Below, in pieces: positions 48,520 through 62,600 of a stretch of 64,000 nucleotides of DNA. Made by a program: the position numbers and the translations under genes. The notes under the pieces are model-generated. The model made no database searches. It saw only the letters and a program-made list of their open reading frames with translations, and was not told where the DNA came from. This DNA comes from Periconia sp. R9002 (lineage: Eukaryota; Ascomycota; Dothideomycetes; Pleosporales; Periconiaceae). Location: NCBI GenBank assembly GCA_023627715.1, contig JAMAHW010000055.1:62001-126000 (forward strand), written 5' to 3'. How positions within the stretch are numbered: the first letter of the stretch is position 1; each line of letters begins with the position of its first letter.

Positions 48520-50578
48520 TCATGTCCAGTTTGTGTGCAAGTTGGTGGTGCTGGCTTACTCGTAAATGCAATGTTACCACGACCAGAACGAATTAACGAA
48601 AAACGGTCGTCAAACCGTTTGTCGAACAACGGACACAATTTCCAGAGAAATCAAACGCAAATATTCCTAGGGGGTTTGGAGAAGGAGCCGAATTACCTTG
48701 GAAATTGTCAGTGGCTGATGGATAGTACACAGTGATGACGTCTAGAACAAGTTCCAAAGTAGGAAAGCACGCAAAAACCCAAAAACGAAGAAAAGAAGGC
48801 GCAGACGAAGGGAGAGACTCACCAGTCCACCGTTAGATCAACGTGATAATGATCATCAAAGGTGTTATTCAGAGTACCTCGTGAGTCAGTTGAGGGTCGT
48901 TGAAAGAAACGATATTTCTTTTGTTTCCCGGCAGGCAAGAAAAAGAATCGGGCGTATCACCACAGATATTGTACCGTAGCTCAAACTATAACACGTTCAA
49001 CTTTGTGCCCTCCTCCTGGCAACCTCCTCCCTGCATTCCACCATGCCTACAAGGTCCCTGGCACGACAATGGTCTTACCACAGAGCATCGCTCCTCCCGT
49101 CCATGCTTTTTTTGCTCGACTGGGCCTAGGATGAAAGCGTGTCTCGCGTGCCCGTGCTACGTCAATAGAGGCACATCGCGCCATCTGATTAGATCAATGC
49201 GATAGCCAGATCAAAGCTTCACCCCTCCCCAAGCCCGCCGGCCCGATCAGAATGACAGAAGGAAAAAATTTTCGTGGCTCGCCCCGCATTGAGTTGCGGG
49301 TTTACGTGGGGTTGTCTTCACCAAAGGCGGGAAAGGGTTGGGCTCACGCTCACGTACACATGCCCTCGTCGTCCAGCAAAACCTTGTGTCGTCCACCATC
49401 AACCATCACCGTGCGGCGTTACAGGGCCAACACGGCTAGCCGTAACTTACCACTCCGCTAATAAGGAGGTTCCGCCGTCCAATCGGGCTTCCTGTCTTGC
49501 CCTCTTTAAATTAACAATGAGGAGTGGGACCTGCAAGTGCTGAAAATTTTTATCAGATCATCAGATTTTTCTCCCTTCGCGCCTGGGCGGACGGACTCGG
49601 GTCGCACGGATGCCTGCTTGATCTGATAGTGGTGACGGGTTGGTTTGATCTGATAATCATGCGATCTCGGACCTCCCTCGGGTATTGTGGATCTGTCAAT
49701 ATCTGGTCTCCACTTACTTCATGGTGCATCTAGCCATCATGCATGTGCTACTGCAAGCACTATGCGTGGGCTCAATTGTTGGCGGATGAATGCATGCCGC
49801 AGGGCCATTGACCGTTAGTCCATCCTTGCTATTGATATGGATGGATATGACTTGGGGGAGCAAGCTACGGTAGCATTGAACGGTCAACCATTTTATTGCA
49901 TGCCTTGGCCCGTTATGACGACAATGCAGCGGCTACAATTGCTCGAAAACAAATGTAAAGGGAGAGAAAATGGAAGGTGCACAACTATTCACAAGTTAAC
50001 CGCACTGTCAATATCCGACATACATTCGGTGTCTGCCGCACACAGTCCATAACTCGCACGACCCTTTTACGTAACCTCCTCCTTTCTTCCTTTTCTCGAT
50101 CCTGCCTTCATTGCGTATGCTCGTTTGAACCTTCCTACTTCATCTCTCACCGCACCTTGGTAGCTCGATACATACAGACCACGCAAGGATCATTCACATT
50201 CTAGACTGTTGAATCACTGATCTCGGCTTCCTAAATATTGAAGTCTGCTTAGAAATTCTTACCTACTCAATGAAATCCCGGCTCATCCCGTGCTTAGCTT
50301 GCTATTGCTTGTTTTGATTGAGCAGGATAGACAAAGGGGAAGATGGGAGGATTTTGATATGATGAAGAACAGGACTGAAAGAAGGTGCAACGGAATATTG
50401 AAGAAACGCAGTCAATCAAGAAATGTATATAGATTCAAAAACACATCTGTCTTCAGAAGAAAGAAGATAGCCCATGTCCCAGCAAAGGCAGTCAAACATC
50501 ATCACACTCCAAAACTCCAACGCTCAAAATGCAATGATATTCCACCTCACTTCTCAAACGTATAGTAAAAAAAAAACC
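48520..50578. promoter_or_regulatory. sidA upstream region with SreA-type GATA sites
   Basis: No gene supported in 2.1 kb. The interval holds the sidA promoter and the 3' end of the ABC gene. Exact matches to ATCWGATAA occur at 49648-49656 (plus) and 49550-49558 (minus, reading TTATCAGAT on plus); a one-mismatch copy ATCTGATAG sits at 49621-49629. ATCWGATAA is the published consensus of SreA-type iron repressors. Other GAT(A/C)-rich clusters lie near 48830-48860 and 49188-49215. Confidence 0.6.
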
Positions 50579-53500
50579 TCAATCCAACTCCTGCGCCGCC
50601 ACCATCCCCGCATACAACCCCCCAAGCCTGACCAACTCCTCATGGGACCCCACCTCCACAATCCGCCCCCTCTCAAACACAAAGATCCGGTCCGCATACT
50701 GCACACTTGCCAAACGATGCGCAATCATAATCGTCGTGCGTCCCTTGGCCGCGACGGCAATAGCATTGCGAATCTCACGCTCCGTATTCGCATCCAGCTG
50801 TGAGGTCGCCTCGTCGAGGCACAGAATCTCCGGATCGCGAATGAGGGCACGCGCGATGGCGAGGCGCTGACGCTGGCCACCTGACAACTTGTTACCGTGG
50901 GCGCCGACTTCAGTGTCGTAGCCTTCCGGCAAGGACATGATGAAGTCGTGGAGTTCGCACTTCTTGGCCACGCGGATAATGGCGTCGGTGGTGGGCGTCG
51001 TGCCCGGTTTCGCGCCGAGTCCGATGTTGAACTTGACAGACCCGGGGAAGAGGTCGGGCTCTTGTTCGACGAGGCCTAGACGGGCTCGGTGGAGTTCCAC
51101 GTCGTGCTGGCGGATGTCTTGTCCATCGATGAGGACTTGGCCTGCAGTTGGGTCGAAGAATCGCTCAATGAGGTGGACGGTACTGGATTTTCCGGCACCC
51201 GAGCGTCCTACAAAAGCGACGTATTCACCTGGTCGGATGGTAAAGGAGACATCTTGGAGTGCGGCTACGTCGGGTCTTGTCGCGTAGTGTAGACTCACGT
51301 TTCGGAATTCGAGCGCTCCTTTATTGGATTTGTTGAGTACGCGGTTGTTAAATGTGGTGATTTCTGAACCCTCGCTATCACTCTCGCTCTCCTTCGCTAT
51401 TAGGTTATCTGTAGACGGTCTGATTATCGTGGGCTTCTCATCATGGAGAGAAAAAACGCTTTGCGCGGCAGTCTTCGCGCGGGTTATTTCGGGTGCAAGA
51501 CTGAATAGCTGACCTGCTGATTGCGCTGAGAAGAGAAGAGCTGGAAGTACGATAAAGAATTCGCGCTGGCTGTATTCACCTGCCCGAACCCGCTTCGAGC
51601 CCCTGACTTTTGTTAGTAAATTGTGTCTTGAGATATGTTTCCAATTGTTTCACTCACCACCAGTACGCCAAAGCATACACAAAATACGTAATAGAAAGAG
51701 AGAAAGCTAGCATGATGTTCCCCCAGCAAGTAAACTTCAGGCTCTCTTCGTAAGGGCCTTGGATTGCCGCTCGATATTTGTGAAGAAAATGTCGTTCTCG
51801 GCCAAGTGCTGCTACTGTTTGTATAGCAGCACATGCTTCTGAAGCTGACGCAGCAGCAGCACTGTATGCTGTTTGATGTCGCTCCTCAGCCTTCGCGAGA
51901 ATACGCAACCGAAAGAAACCCGCGAACACCATCTGAAGAGTTCTGTCAGTAATCTAATCACACTACAGGTGATATTGGATCGACTTACCACAGGCACCAC
52001 TGCAAGAAGCACAATCGCGATTTTCCACGCTACGATATGCGCGAGGATTATGCCACCAACAACTGAAGTGCTAATCGAGAAAAACGTTCCAAGAATAACG
52101 CCCGATAGACCGCTGATATGACCGCTGTCCATGTTCAGCTTTGACATCAGGTTATGGTGCGAATGTCCAGGTTTGGAAAACCAGGCGATATCTTGCATGA
52201 GGATAGTTCTGAACGAGACATCGCGAACACGGAGGACAAGATTTTCCGACACGAGACCGAATGCCCAGCCACCGCAAGAGCGCGAGATGAGCGCAACAAG
52301 AGCAAGTATGAAGAACAGAAGAGAGTACAATGCGACTTTCGAAGCTACTTGGGGAGAGTTGGTCGTGTCGTTGAGAAGTTCCACTAAACTTCCAAAAACA
52401 AGAGCTAGGAGGAAGCCATCGTTAGCGATGTCTAAGCGGGACGAGGAGGATTTCATACCTTCTCCAATAGTTACGGCTCCACTAATGGTCGAGGAAATCA
52501 GCCCAATACCTACAGCTGGAGCCTCATTACGACTCAAAGCTAGCGAGCGCGCAATGAGGGTCCGTGATTTCATCATCTTCTTCGGCTCCTCAGGCACCTC
52601 TATGCTCACATCAGATTTTAGAGGGGATGGTTTTGTCGTTACGAAATTGTCATTCTGGATTGACTCAGACCCTGAAACCAGGGTAGACGCCAAAGATGGG
52701 CTCCGTTTCTTGTCGAACTGCTGGGCTCTGATGAGCTCGTTATACAGCCCGTTCACCTTGACAAGTTCTTCATGAGAGCCTTGCTCAGCTACAGTGCCGT
52801 CCTTCATGACAATAATCCGATCGGCATCCCTGACTGTCACAAGACGATGAGCAATGATAATGGTGGTTCTACCACACGCTGCGGAGCCACGTTTTAGATT
52901 TTCCAGAACAATAGCCTCGCTTGTTGCATCCATAGCACTGGTGTACTCGTCCAATAACAGCAAGGCTGGTTTGCCAACAAGAGCTCTTGCCAGTGCAATG
53001 CGTTGCTTCTGGCCACCTGAGAGTTGTGAATGATGGCCAGAGCCAATTGGAGTGTGCAGCCCTTGGGGTAAATGTTCAATGAAATCGCAGTACGCTTCTG
53101 CAGCGGCAGCGGTGCATCTTTTGATAGCTTCTGCTTCTGGGATCTCTTCGTCTTCAGGCAGACCTAGCTTAATGTTGTCGAGTATGGTACCACTAAATAG
53201 CACAGGACTTTGCGTCACAAGTGCGATGTGCGATCGGAGATTTTTGATGTTGATGCTCCTCAGATCGTGGCTGCCCAACGTGACCTTTCCGGTAGTTGCA
53301 TCGTATAGCCGAAGAAGTAGGGAAGCTACGGTCGACTTACCAGACCCCGAAGGTCCGACGAGCCCCGTTACTTTTCCCGCTGGGATCTCAAGGTTGACCC
53401 CTTGGAGGACGCGCTCAGTGGGCCTTGCCGGGTATACGAAGGTGACATCTTGCAGTTTGATGTCCTTTTCAAAATCCTCTCGCTTCAATATAGTTCCTTC

Positions 53501-54859
53501 TGTGGAGTATACATCGATGTCGGCGGTGGGCTGATCGAGGACGTCAAACACGGACTGTCCAGCAGCTGCTGCCAACGCAAACGTTTGAATGAAGGGTCCG
53601 AACTAAATTTTGGTCAACTACCATGAACGGAATGAAAGCAAAAAACTGGTTTGAGGTGATTTGATAGAAGGAAGAGGAATTACCTGGCCAACGACGAAAC
53701 TAGCGTCTAGAATCAGAAAGACAACAGCGTAAATCGTACCAGCTTCAGCACTGCCCGACCGCAACTGATCGCCATACCAAAATGCTAGCGCATTAGCTGC
53801 ATAAGCGACAAAGTATACGCCTCCTAGCATGAAAGCTCCAATGACACTCTTCTTGATGCCTGCTCTCAGTGCCTTCCGAAGGAAGTCGATGTGGTCTTGA
53901 GCCAGCCGCTCCGATACTCCAAATGCCTGAACAATTTGTACGCCGCGGAAAGCACTTTCTGCGATTGCCGTAGCTTTTTCGGTGAAAGAATCGGCTTGCT
54001 GAGAGAACTTGGAAATGTATCTGGTGCCAGACACGACGATGGCCGTCATTGTCGGTATGACGGCAACAAATCTACACTTAATTAGTTTGTGCATAAGTAT
54101 TAGGATCCTATAGCCAGGTGATACTTACAGCACACCAGTAAGTTTGGCATTCAAAATAAAGCCCACGGTGAAAGCAGCAACAAAGTAGCTGACGGAAGCA
54201 ATGAATAGGCCAACTTTCTCCGACGTCCCAAGTTGTATCGTTTGCGTCTTCTCGGTGAGTATGTTTGTCATATCAGGCGATACGGTATCGAAATAGGTCA
54301 TGTCCATGCCCAAAGCGCGCTCGACAAGTCTCTCTCGCGTCTTACGCGACACCCTCTCTCCCAGTACTCCCCATGCGACGCTCCAGCCCCAAGTCACAAC
54401 GAAAAAGCCTACGGCTATTCCCATAAGCTGAATCAGCCGTAGTCGAAGGTCGTTCTCATCGGGTGGGAAGTTGTTGATGATTTTCCCAAGAACGACGCCT
54501 ATAAGCGGGAGTGGAATACCAGCAGCAATAGCAAGGAGAATGGCCGCAAGGAGTATGCATCTTGATTGCAGATCGTCGAGGGGTCTGTATAGAGCAAAGT
54601 ACGAAGTTTTGAATGGATTGAGCCCTAGGATCTGCCGTAGGAATTTCTGACGTATCACCGTGAAGCCTGCTGGGTTACGCGGTGCTCGATGTGAGAGGGA
54701 CACAATGTCGACATGGCCATCCCAATGCGAGTTTCGACGAGTCGAATTGCGAATTGCATCTTCAGGTTCATTTCCCAGAATTATTTCTGAGGGTTCATCT
54801 GTGACATGCGTTCCTATCAAGTTGTTTGCGTTCCCTGGTATCGCTTGTATGGGTTCCAT
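50579..54859 (-). CDS. Full-length ABC transporter of the siderophore locus (ABCB/MDR type)
   Basis: Two-fold ABC exporter, TMD-NBD-TMD-NBD, 1325 residues in six exons: 54859-54129, 54071-53684, 53602-52459, 52404-51989, 51932-51658 and 51602-50579. TMD1 spans about residues 100-390. NBD1 has GPSGSGKST (about 456-464), LSGGQKQR, LLLLDEYTSAMD and IIIAHRL. NBD2 has GRSGAGKSS, LSGGQRQR, ILCLDEATSQLD and IMIAHRL. Both catalytic Glu residues are present, so both sites look functional. The third intron (52458-52405) is 54 nt without an in-frame stop. The gene is divergent from the NRPS and follows sidA, so transport of the siderophore, an intermediate or a toxic analogue is likely but inferred; SitT of Aspergillus is a comparable siderophore-cluster ABC protein. 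Direction of transport cannot be read from sequence. Confidence 0.93.
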
Positions 54860-56627
54860 GGTGGTAGACTGGGTGGACGCACGAGGTCTGGTATCATAAC
54901 CCCAGCTTCACGTCTTCCTAGGGATACTTTTGTTAATCACAGTATTTGGAGGCGAACATGAACAGCTCAAGCGTTTGCAGAGTAGCAATGTTGACAATGT
55001 TTTTTCGGCTCGAACTGTGCCTCACGGAAAGAAACAGCGAGCCAAACGTGATTCACATGCATGCATGCTGTGGGCATTGGGTTAACATCGCTTGGGCTTC
55101 GGCAACATGATGCCTGCCTGCCAATACCGCCGGTTAAGTTAGCATCACACGCACTATTTCTCTTCTGAAAATTTTTTATATGTCTGGGGAAAACGTGTCC
55201 TTCGAATTGGACTATACCCTATAACAAACCCGGAGAAAACGTTGCATAGGTACGCATAACATTCCGTCATTCCGCATGCTGGATGATCAGAATGCAGCTC
55301 GGAGATTGGAGGAAGCCATGGGGAGGAGAAGGGACCCATCATGGATTTGCATTTGAGTGGTGGAGTGCGTGTGAGGTGGGTAGCAATACCTAGTCGCGTT
55401 ATCAGATCCGTCATTTTGCAGGTCTAGCGACAAAAATGCAAGCCATTGCTTGATGTGCCTGTGGGGCAAGGATGATGTCGCATCTCAGTCGATCTTGGGG
55501 AGCTTTTGTACCGTATCTTACCCGTACAAGGCATGGTCACTGATTTTATTACGACGCAGACCCTGACTAGTAACGGTCGAAATAAGCCCGATACTAAGGA
55601 AGCCTCGGCAAACAGGGCCCACTAGGTCATATGTCAGTTATCAGATGGAGATGAGAATCGAAGCAAACTCCAGGTTGCTCGGCATTTGACGGCAGTGGCT
55701 GCTTCATTCATCCATGCGCCCGACGTCGGGAGCCGCAGCCCTCTGAACGATTCCTGATCAAGTGTAGGCCGCTGGAGACTTGGAAGAATTGACAAAGAGA
55801 TTCGACTCAGGCCATGGGATCGCCTGCAGACGAAAAGTGTGGGTAGGCTGTCGGACCGTTGGCGCATGGACAGTGGTAAAATGAGAGGTAAGAGGCGCAC
55901 GAATTTATCGTTGACTCTTCTCTGGTGATGGGTCCTGTAGAAGAAAGCACTTAATGAAATCATTATAGGTGCGCACCTAATAATACTCGCTCCTGCAATG
56001 ACTGTTGTTCCTTGGATCTATCTGAAACCTCTCACGGCTCGCTTCCATTTTTCAGTCTATTACGTCTTTGATGTCATTCGCCCTATCGTCAGCAAAATCG
56101 TTTGTAAATAAACAACAGCCCTACATCTGGTATTGCGCGATTCAGTAGAGTCATACCTTTCTCTCTCACCCAACCAAAACTAAAGTTGTCTGTACAGCTT
56201 GCATACCTACAGGTATCTTTTCGACATAGATACACCCTAGGGTCCGTGCGCCAGACCTCATCACGTGTATCTTATGCACATAGATTGACTGCACTCCAGT
56301 CTGACGTCTTGCATCTTGTACAGCCGGTTACGCTTTCTGCTTATTCGGGCTCGCGTGGCATATTTCCCTGCATATTCTATACAACACGCTCTACACGAAT
56401 TTATTTGATCAAAGTTGGGCCCACCAATCAGCGATCAGCGATTTCTCATCATTCTCCCTTGCGCCAAATATCCCAAAGACCTCATAAACACATCGAAGAG
56501 ATCAAGTGGTGTTGCTTGCGAGCTTAGCGAGATCTGAATCAGACCTTGCATTATCCTGGCTGGTTTACACATTTACCGTACGGTTGATCCATTCTCTATC
56601 ACATTACCGAATTTGGAAAACCCTAAA
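54860..56627. promoter_or_regulatory. Divergent promoter of the ABC and NRPS genes
   Basis: A 1.77-kb interval between two divergent starts. It contains two exact SreA-type sites, TTATCAGAT at 55399-55407 and 55638-55646 (ATCTGATAA on the minus strand). A CCAAT box at 56424-56428 lies about 200 bases before the NRPS start; the CCAAT-binding complex works with HapX in iron regulation. No coding region supported. Confidence 0.6.
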
Positions 56628-59600
56628 ATGCTTTTCGAGGGCGAACCAATCCCAGAACTATCGATTCTCAATCGAAACCCCAAGGCCTTGGAAGGCCCTC
56701 ACTTACTCCACCAACTCGTGCGACACTCGTCATCCACAGATGCGCCCGCTATCGACTTCCTGGAAAATGGATCGCAGAGGCGGACGCTCACGTACGCCGA
56801 GCTTCATGAATCAAGCGACGCTCTGGCGAAGCGTATCGAACTGGCCCTCGATGAAGTCAAAGACTCTTCTCCAATAATACCCGTGATTCTCCCACAATCA
56901 CCGGAACTCTACATCACATTGCTGGCGATCCTTAAAGCTGGCAGAGCTTTCTGTCCCATCGGTCTCGAGACCCCTAAGGAAAGGTTGCAGTACATCATTC
57001 AGGATGTACGTGCAAGTCTGATTATCACAAATTCCACTCAGAAAGAAAATCTTGCTCCGTATTCTGGCCTACAGGTTCTATTCGTTGAACAAGCGCTATC
57101 GGATACGAGCGACTTCATCTGCATGCGTTCGCCTAACCCCAAGCCTGCCCATTTGGCTTACGTTCTTTACACTTCAGGATCGACAGGACTTCCCAAAGCT
57201 GTCAGCGTCTCTCACCGTGCCGTAACTCAAAGTTTACTAGCCCACGACCGGCACATTCCTCCCTTCTCCCGTTTCCTCCAATTTGCAGCACCTACCTTCG
57301 ATGTCTCGATCTTTGAAATCTTCTTCCCGCTCTACCGAGGTTCTACTCTTGTTGGGTGTTCCCGAAATGAAATGCTTAACGACCTACCGGGAACCATAAA
57401 CTCGCTACAAGTCGATGCCGCTGAATTGACCCCCACGGTGGTAGATAACCTCCTAAGGGGTCGTTCGAGTGTGCCGAATTTGAAGCTTCTTCTTACTATT
57501 GGCGAAATGCTTACTAGTAGTGTGGTGAACGAGTATGGTGGAGACGGCAGCAAAGAGAGCATTCTTTGGGCAATGTATGGACCCACTGAAGCTGCAATAC
57601 ATTGTACTTTACAGCCACAGTTCAAATCTAATTCGCCAGTCGGTAATATTGGGTTCCCTCTCGACACAGTCTCCATTTTCGTGGCCTCTCCTGTTTATGA
57701 AAGCAGTGAAACGTCAAGCGTTGATATTCTACCCATTGGGGAGACAGGAGAGTTGGTGATTGGCGGGCACCAAGTTGCAGACGAATACTTGAACCGGCCC
57801 AAATTGACAGCAAAGTCCTTTATCAATGACCCGGAACATGGATACCTGTACCGAACAGGCGACAAGGCTAGATTGAACTGTGACGGTACTCTTGAATGTT
57901 TGGGTCGTATCGTTGCTGGTCAAATAAAGCTCAGAGGTCAAAGGGTGGAGCTCGGCGAGATTGAACAGGTTATACGTAAAGTCAATGATTGTCTTGGCAT
58001 CTGTGTCATGGTCATCGAGGAACAGCTAGTAGCATTTTGCACCGTTGCATCTCGTAGCACTACTAGGGCTCCAATCCTCGACATGTGCAAACATTGGCTT
58101 CCGCCACATATGGTACCAAACGACGTGGTTATCATTGACCGCATGCCACAACTTGCGTCTGGGAAGACCGATCAGAAAACCCTCAGAACGCAGTATCTTG
58201 AAAACCGTGGCGATGGTAATACCCAACTACCGAACATAAACGGTACCGCGAATGAACGACTTGCTGCCACTATCCATAGGAGTCTTAACCGTTCCACCTC
58301 TAACGGCAAATATATCGATTTCATTAGTATTGACTCGCTCGGTTCCATCCGCGTTGCCTCAGCCCTTCGCGAGCAGGGCTATAGCATCACCCCTATTGAT
58401 GTGTTATCTAGCCAGACTTTGACCTCTCTCATTCACATGTGTGAACAGAGGGCACCCATCAAGAAATCGATGGAATCATTCGACGTTGAAATATCGATCG
58501 AGGATTTTTCTGAACTTCACAAGTATCGAAATGAAATTGATAATGTGCTACCTTGTACTCCTCTACAAGAGGCCATGCTTGCAGAAACCAGCATCAGAGC
58601 AAGTGCCTATTGTAACTGGATCGAGGCTGAGCTGAACCAGCCTACGGAACCATCGCAGATTGAGCGATATCTTCATGAACTTGCGCAGAATAACGAGATA
58701 CTCCGTTCGGGATTCATATCTACTGCGTCTACAACAGCTTCATTTACGCAAGTAGTATGGAAAGATTTACCTCAATCTACCATCAGTGAAGTCACCAGCT
58801 TTTCGCGATCATATTCTCTGGGATCCACGGATTCTCTTTTGCGTCCATTTGCTGTCCAGCTAATATGCGACGGGAAAAGGACACGCTTTCTCTTCCAGCT
58901 ACACCATGCAATATACGATGGGTGGTCTTTCGATCTGTTCATGCATGATCTCCGAGACCTTATCGCCGGCCGTACTCTAATTCGTCGCCCACAATACCGG
59001 GAAGTTGTTCGCTATCACACATCACTACGGCAGTCTGACACTATCAATCAAGACAAGCACTACTGGGCTGAGAAGTTACACGATTATTCTCCGATACGAT
59101 TGCCCAACTACCACGGACAAGTCGTAAGCAACAATGGCTTGCGGTATATACGCGGAGAGACTTCAGTAGATGTGAAGTCTCTATACACATGTGCAAATAA
59201 TCTCTCGGTACATCCGCAAGTGTTTTTCCAAGCGGCAGTCGCGTATGTATTCAGTCTATACGTGAGCTCGGAAGACGTAGTCATTGGAACGGTAACGTCG
59301 GGGCGCACGATTCCCGTGACTCGGGTAGAGGACATCATGGGCCCTTGCATAGCATCTCTCCCATTCAGATTAAACTTCCTAGAGCATGAAGCCGTCAAAG
59401 ACCTGCTGATAAGGACGCAACAGGGGAATCGGGATATGTTGCGTCACTGCACCTTACCTCTTCGCGATATCACAAAGGCTTGCGGACTGCGACCGGGAGA
59501 GCATCTCTTTGACATCCTTTTCGTCTGGCAACAATCGCTCATCTCTAACAGTGAACAGAGTCTTGACTTGAAAGTCGTGGATAGTGCTGATGACCTGGAG

Positions 59601-62600
59601 TACAAAATCACCCTGGAGTTCGAACCTCGCGAAGACACCATCCTTTATCGAATAAATTACGATTCGTCTGTAATTCCAGAACCGCAAGCTAATCATCTAT
59701 CTAGACAGATCGAGCAGGTTGTCAACTACTTTCTTTCCAACACCAACAGCGAGGTAGGAGATGTTATCAAAGCCTTCCAGCAGGATACCATATCCCTCGC
59801 AAATCCACAGCCATGTCAGGCGCCGATCGAGTACGGACCAGCACACGCGGTTGAGAAATGGGCTTCGGAAGCGCCCGAAAAGGAAGCAGTTGTCTTCGGA
59901 ACCCTCAATGACGGCTCCCTGCGCGTCGACCAGATATTGACATATGGCGCGTTGAACACGCGAGCAAATCAACTTGCACACTCGCTTTTAGAACGGGGGG
60001 TTGGTAATGATCAGCTGGTCGGTATAATTCTGGAAAAGTCCACGGCTCTTTATGTATCGATTCTGGCAGTCCTCAAAATCGGTTGCGGTTACCTCCCGAT
60101 CACGCCGGAGACACCTTTTGAGCGAATCAAGACTATCCTAACAGACGCTGAAGTGCCCCTCACCATCAGCGAACCTCCAGTTCTTCAACCTTTACAGGAA
60201 CATGGATTTACAGTCCTGGATCTGGATGGTTTGGAATTATCGCGCTATCCGAATCATAATCCGGACGTTACATATCACGGCTCACATCTCGCATACGCAA
60301 TCTTTACATCGGGAAGTACTGGGAAACCAAAGGGTGTATTGGTCACGCAAGACAATTTAATGAGTAACCTGGAGTACCTTTCGACCCTATATCCCATTTC
60401 AACTAATTCGAAGATGTTGCAATCGTGCTCTCAAGCATTCGATGTGTCAGTTTTCGAGATATTCTTCTCATGGTACGTTGGCATGGCTTTATGCACGGCC
60501 AGGAAGGACGACCTTTTCTACGATTTTGAGTGTGCGATCAACAGTCTGGAAATCACTCATTTAAGTTTGACACCCACTGTGGCGGGACTGGTGGACCCTA
60601 AGCGAGTGCCCAAAGTTCAATTTCTCGTCACGGCAGGCGAGGCGTTGACAGAAAATGTGAAACGGAAGTGGGTTGGGCGAGGACTTTTTCAAGGTATTTC
60701 TTCTCCAGGACTTTATCGACTACCTTTCTGACTATTGAATAGGATACGGGCCTTCCGAAACAACAAACATTTGCACGATTCGACCAAATGTAACATCTGA
60801 AGATGCGATCAACAATATTGGAAAATCATTTCCCAATACGTCGACCTTGATTCTTGCACCAGGAAAAGATGACTTCGTTCCTCGTGGAGCGGTTGGAGAA
60901 CTTTGCTTTGGTGGTTCGCAGGTTTTTCGAGGGTATCTCAAAAGGCCAGACCTGAACGCTTCGAAAATCATCAACCACCCACCCTATGGCCGAGTCTATC
61001 GATCTGGCGACATGGGAATTTTGCTACCAGATGACACAATCACATTCACTGGGCGTATGGACGACCAAGTAAAGATCAGAGGACAGAGAGTCGAACTTGG
61101 CGAAATCACATCAATCGTGCTCGATCATTCTGCCGTATCTGACTGCGCTACGCTATTGTTACAGCAGGACAACAATTCGCCAACCCTTGTTTGCTTTTGG
61201 GTCCCACAGGATGCCGTAGTCATCAATTTTGAGGCTCTTCCGCCAGCTGATTATCGATCTGTCATAATTGACTTATTTGAGACTCTGTCGCTGCAGTTGC
61301 CTTCTTACATGGTTCCTTCGCATCTCATACCCATTTCGCATATTCCAATGACAGTTCAGGCCAAGGTTGATAAGCGAATTTTGCACTCGACATATAGCAA
61401 TCTGCCATCCAGCTGGTTGGAATATTCTACTTCGACTCAAGATGCGGAGGATAGCACCCAGCAATTATCACCATCTGAGCTGACCATAGTGGAGATCTTA
61501 GCGCGCACACTCAGCGTAGAAATTGCTCACATTCGACGAGAATCTTCCTTTTTCAACCTAGGAGTCGACTCAATTTCTGCCATTAGCCTGGCCAAAGGGC
61601 TAAGAGATGCTGGGTTCGGCCAGGTCCAAGTGTCCACCATCCTTAAAAACCCCTCTGTAAAACGACTGTCTGCGGTTCTTGATATGGACTTGGAGCGACA
61701 GGCCTCTGGAAAGGAAATGGTCGTGAAGATTGCTGATGTTTTCAGCACTGAATGGCTTCATCAAATTAAGTCGGACTTCCAAAGCCGAGGCGAGCATATC
61801 GAGGCAGTATTACCATGCACTCCTCTCCAAGAAGCAATGCTTTCCAGCGCGTCTTCATCCAGCTCATCATATCAAAATACCATGGTCTTCAAGGCCAACA
61901 GTGATTTGCAACAGCTGATGCAATGCTGGTCCCACATGTTTGAGCGTCATCAAATCCTCCGGACTGCCTTTGTGGCTACCGATAATGTGCAGTACGCATT
62001 TGCTCAGGCTGTCCTGACAGCTAAGAAGTTTCAGTTCGAAGTGATCGATGCGAACATAGACCCAACGAGTTACTTCCGACAGACAATCTTGGATCAGCTC
62101 AGAAAAAACCTCCCTCCTGTCAGAATTGGGGTACAGGAATCCGGAGCCTTGAAACGCATCGTTTTCAGCTGTCATCACGCACTCTATGATGGCACCGCGA
62201 TCTCAGCGTTGCTTGGTGAGATACAAAGCATGCATCAGGGTGTCGAGCTTCCTGCAACTGTTCCTTACGAAAAATATCTTGAACACATGGTCAACTTGGA
62301 TCTAGATGAAGCGGATCAATTTTGGGAAGAGTCATTACGGGGATTTGAGCCGATAGCATTCCCAAACATTTCCAGCAAGATACGCAAATCGGACGTACAT
62401 CCAGTCTCGATTGAGAGAACGATGCACACAACCCTAAGCAACGCACAGCGTTTCTGCCAAGAATCATCTATATCTCTCCTCTCCCTGCTACAGTCTTCAT
62501 GGGCAAAAATGTTGCATTTTAGCCTTGGCGAAAGCGATCTTTGTTTCGGAAATGTGGTCAGTGGACGGACGTTGCCCGGAGAAGATCTGCACCGGCTTGT

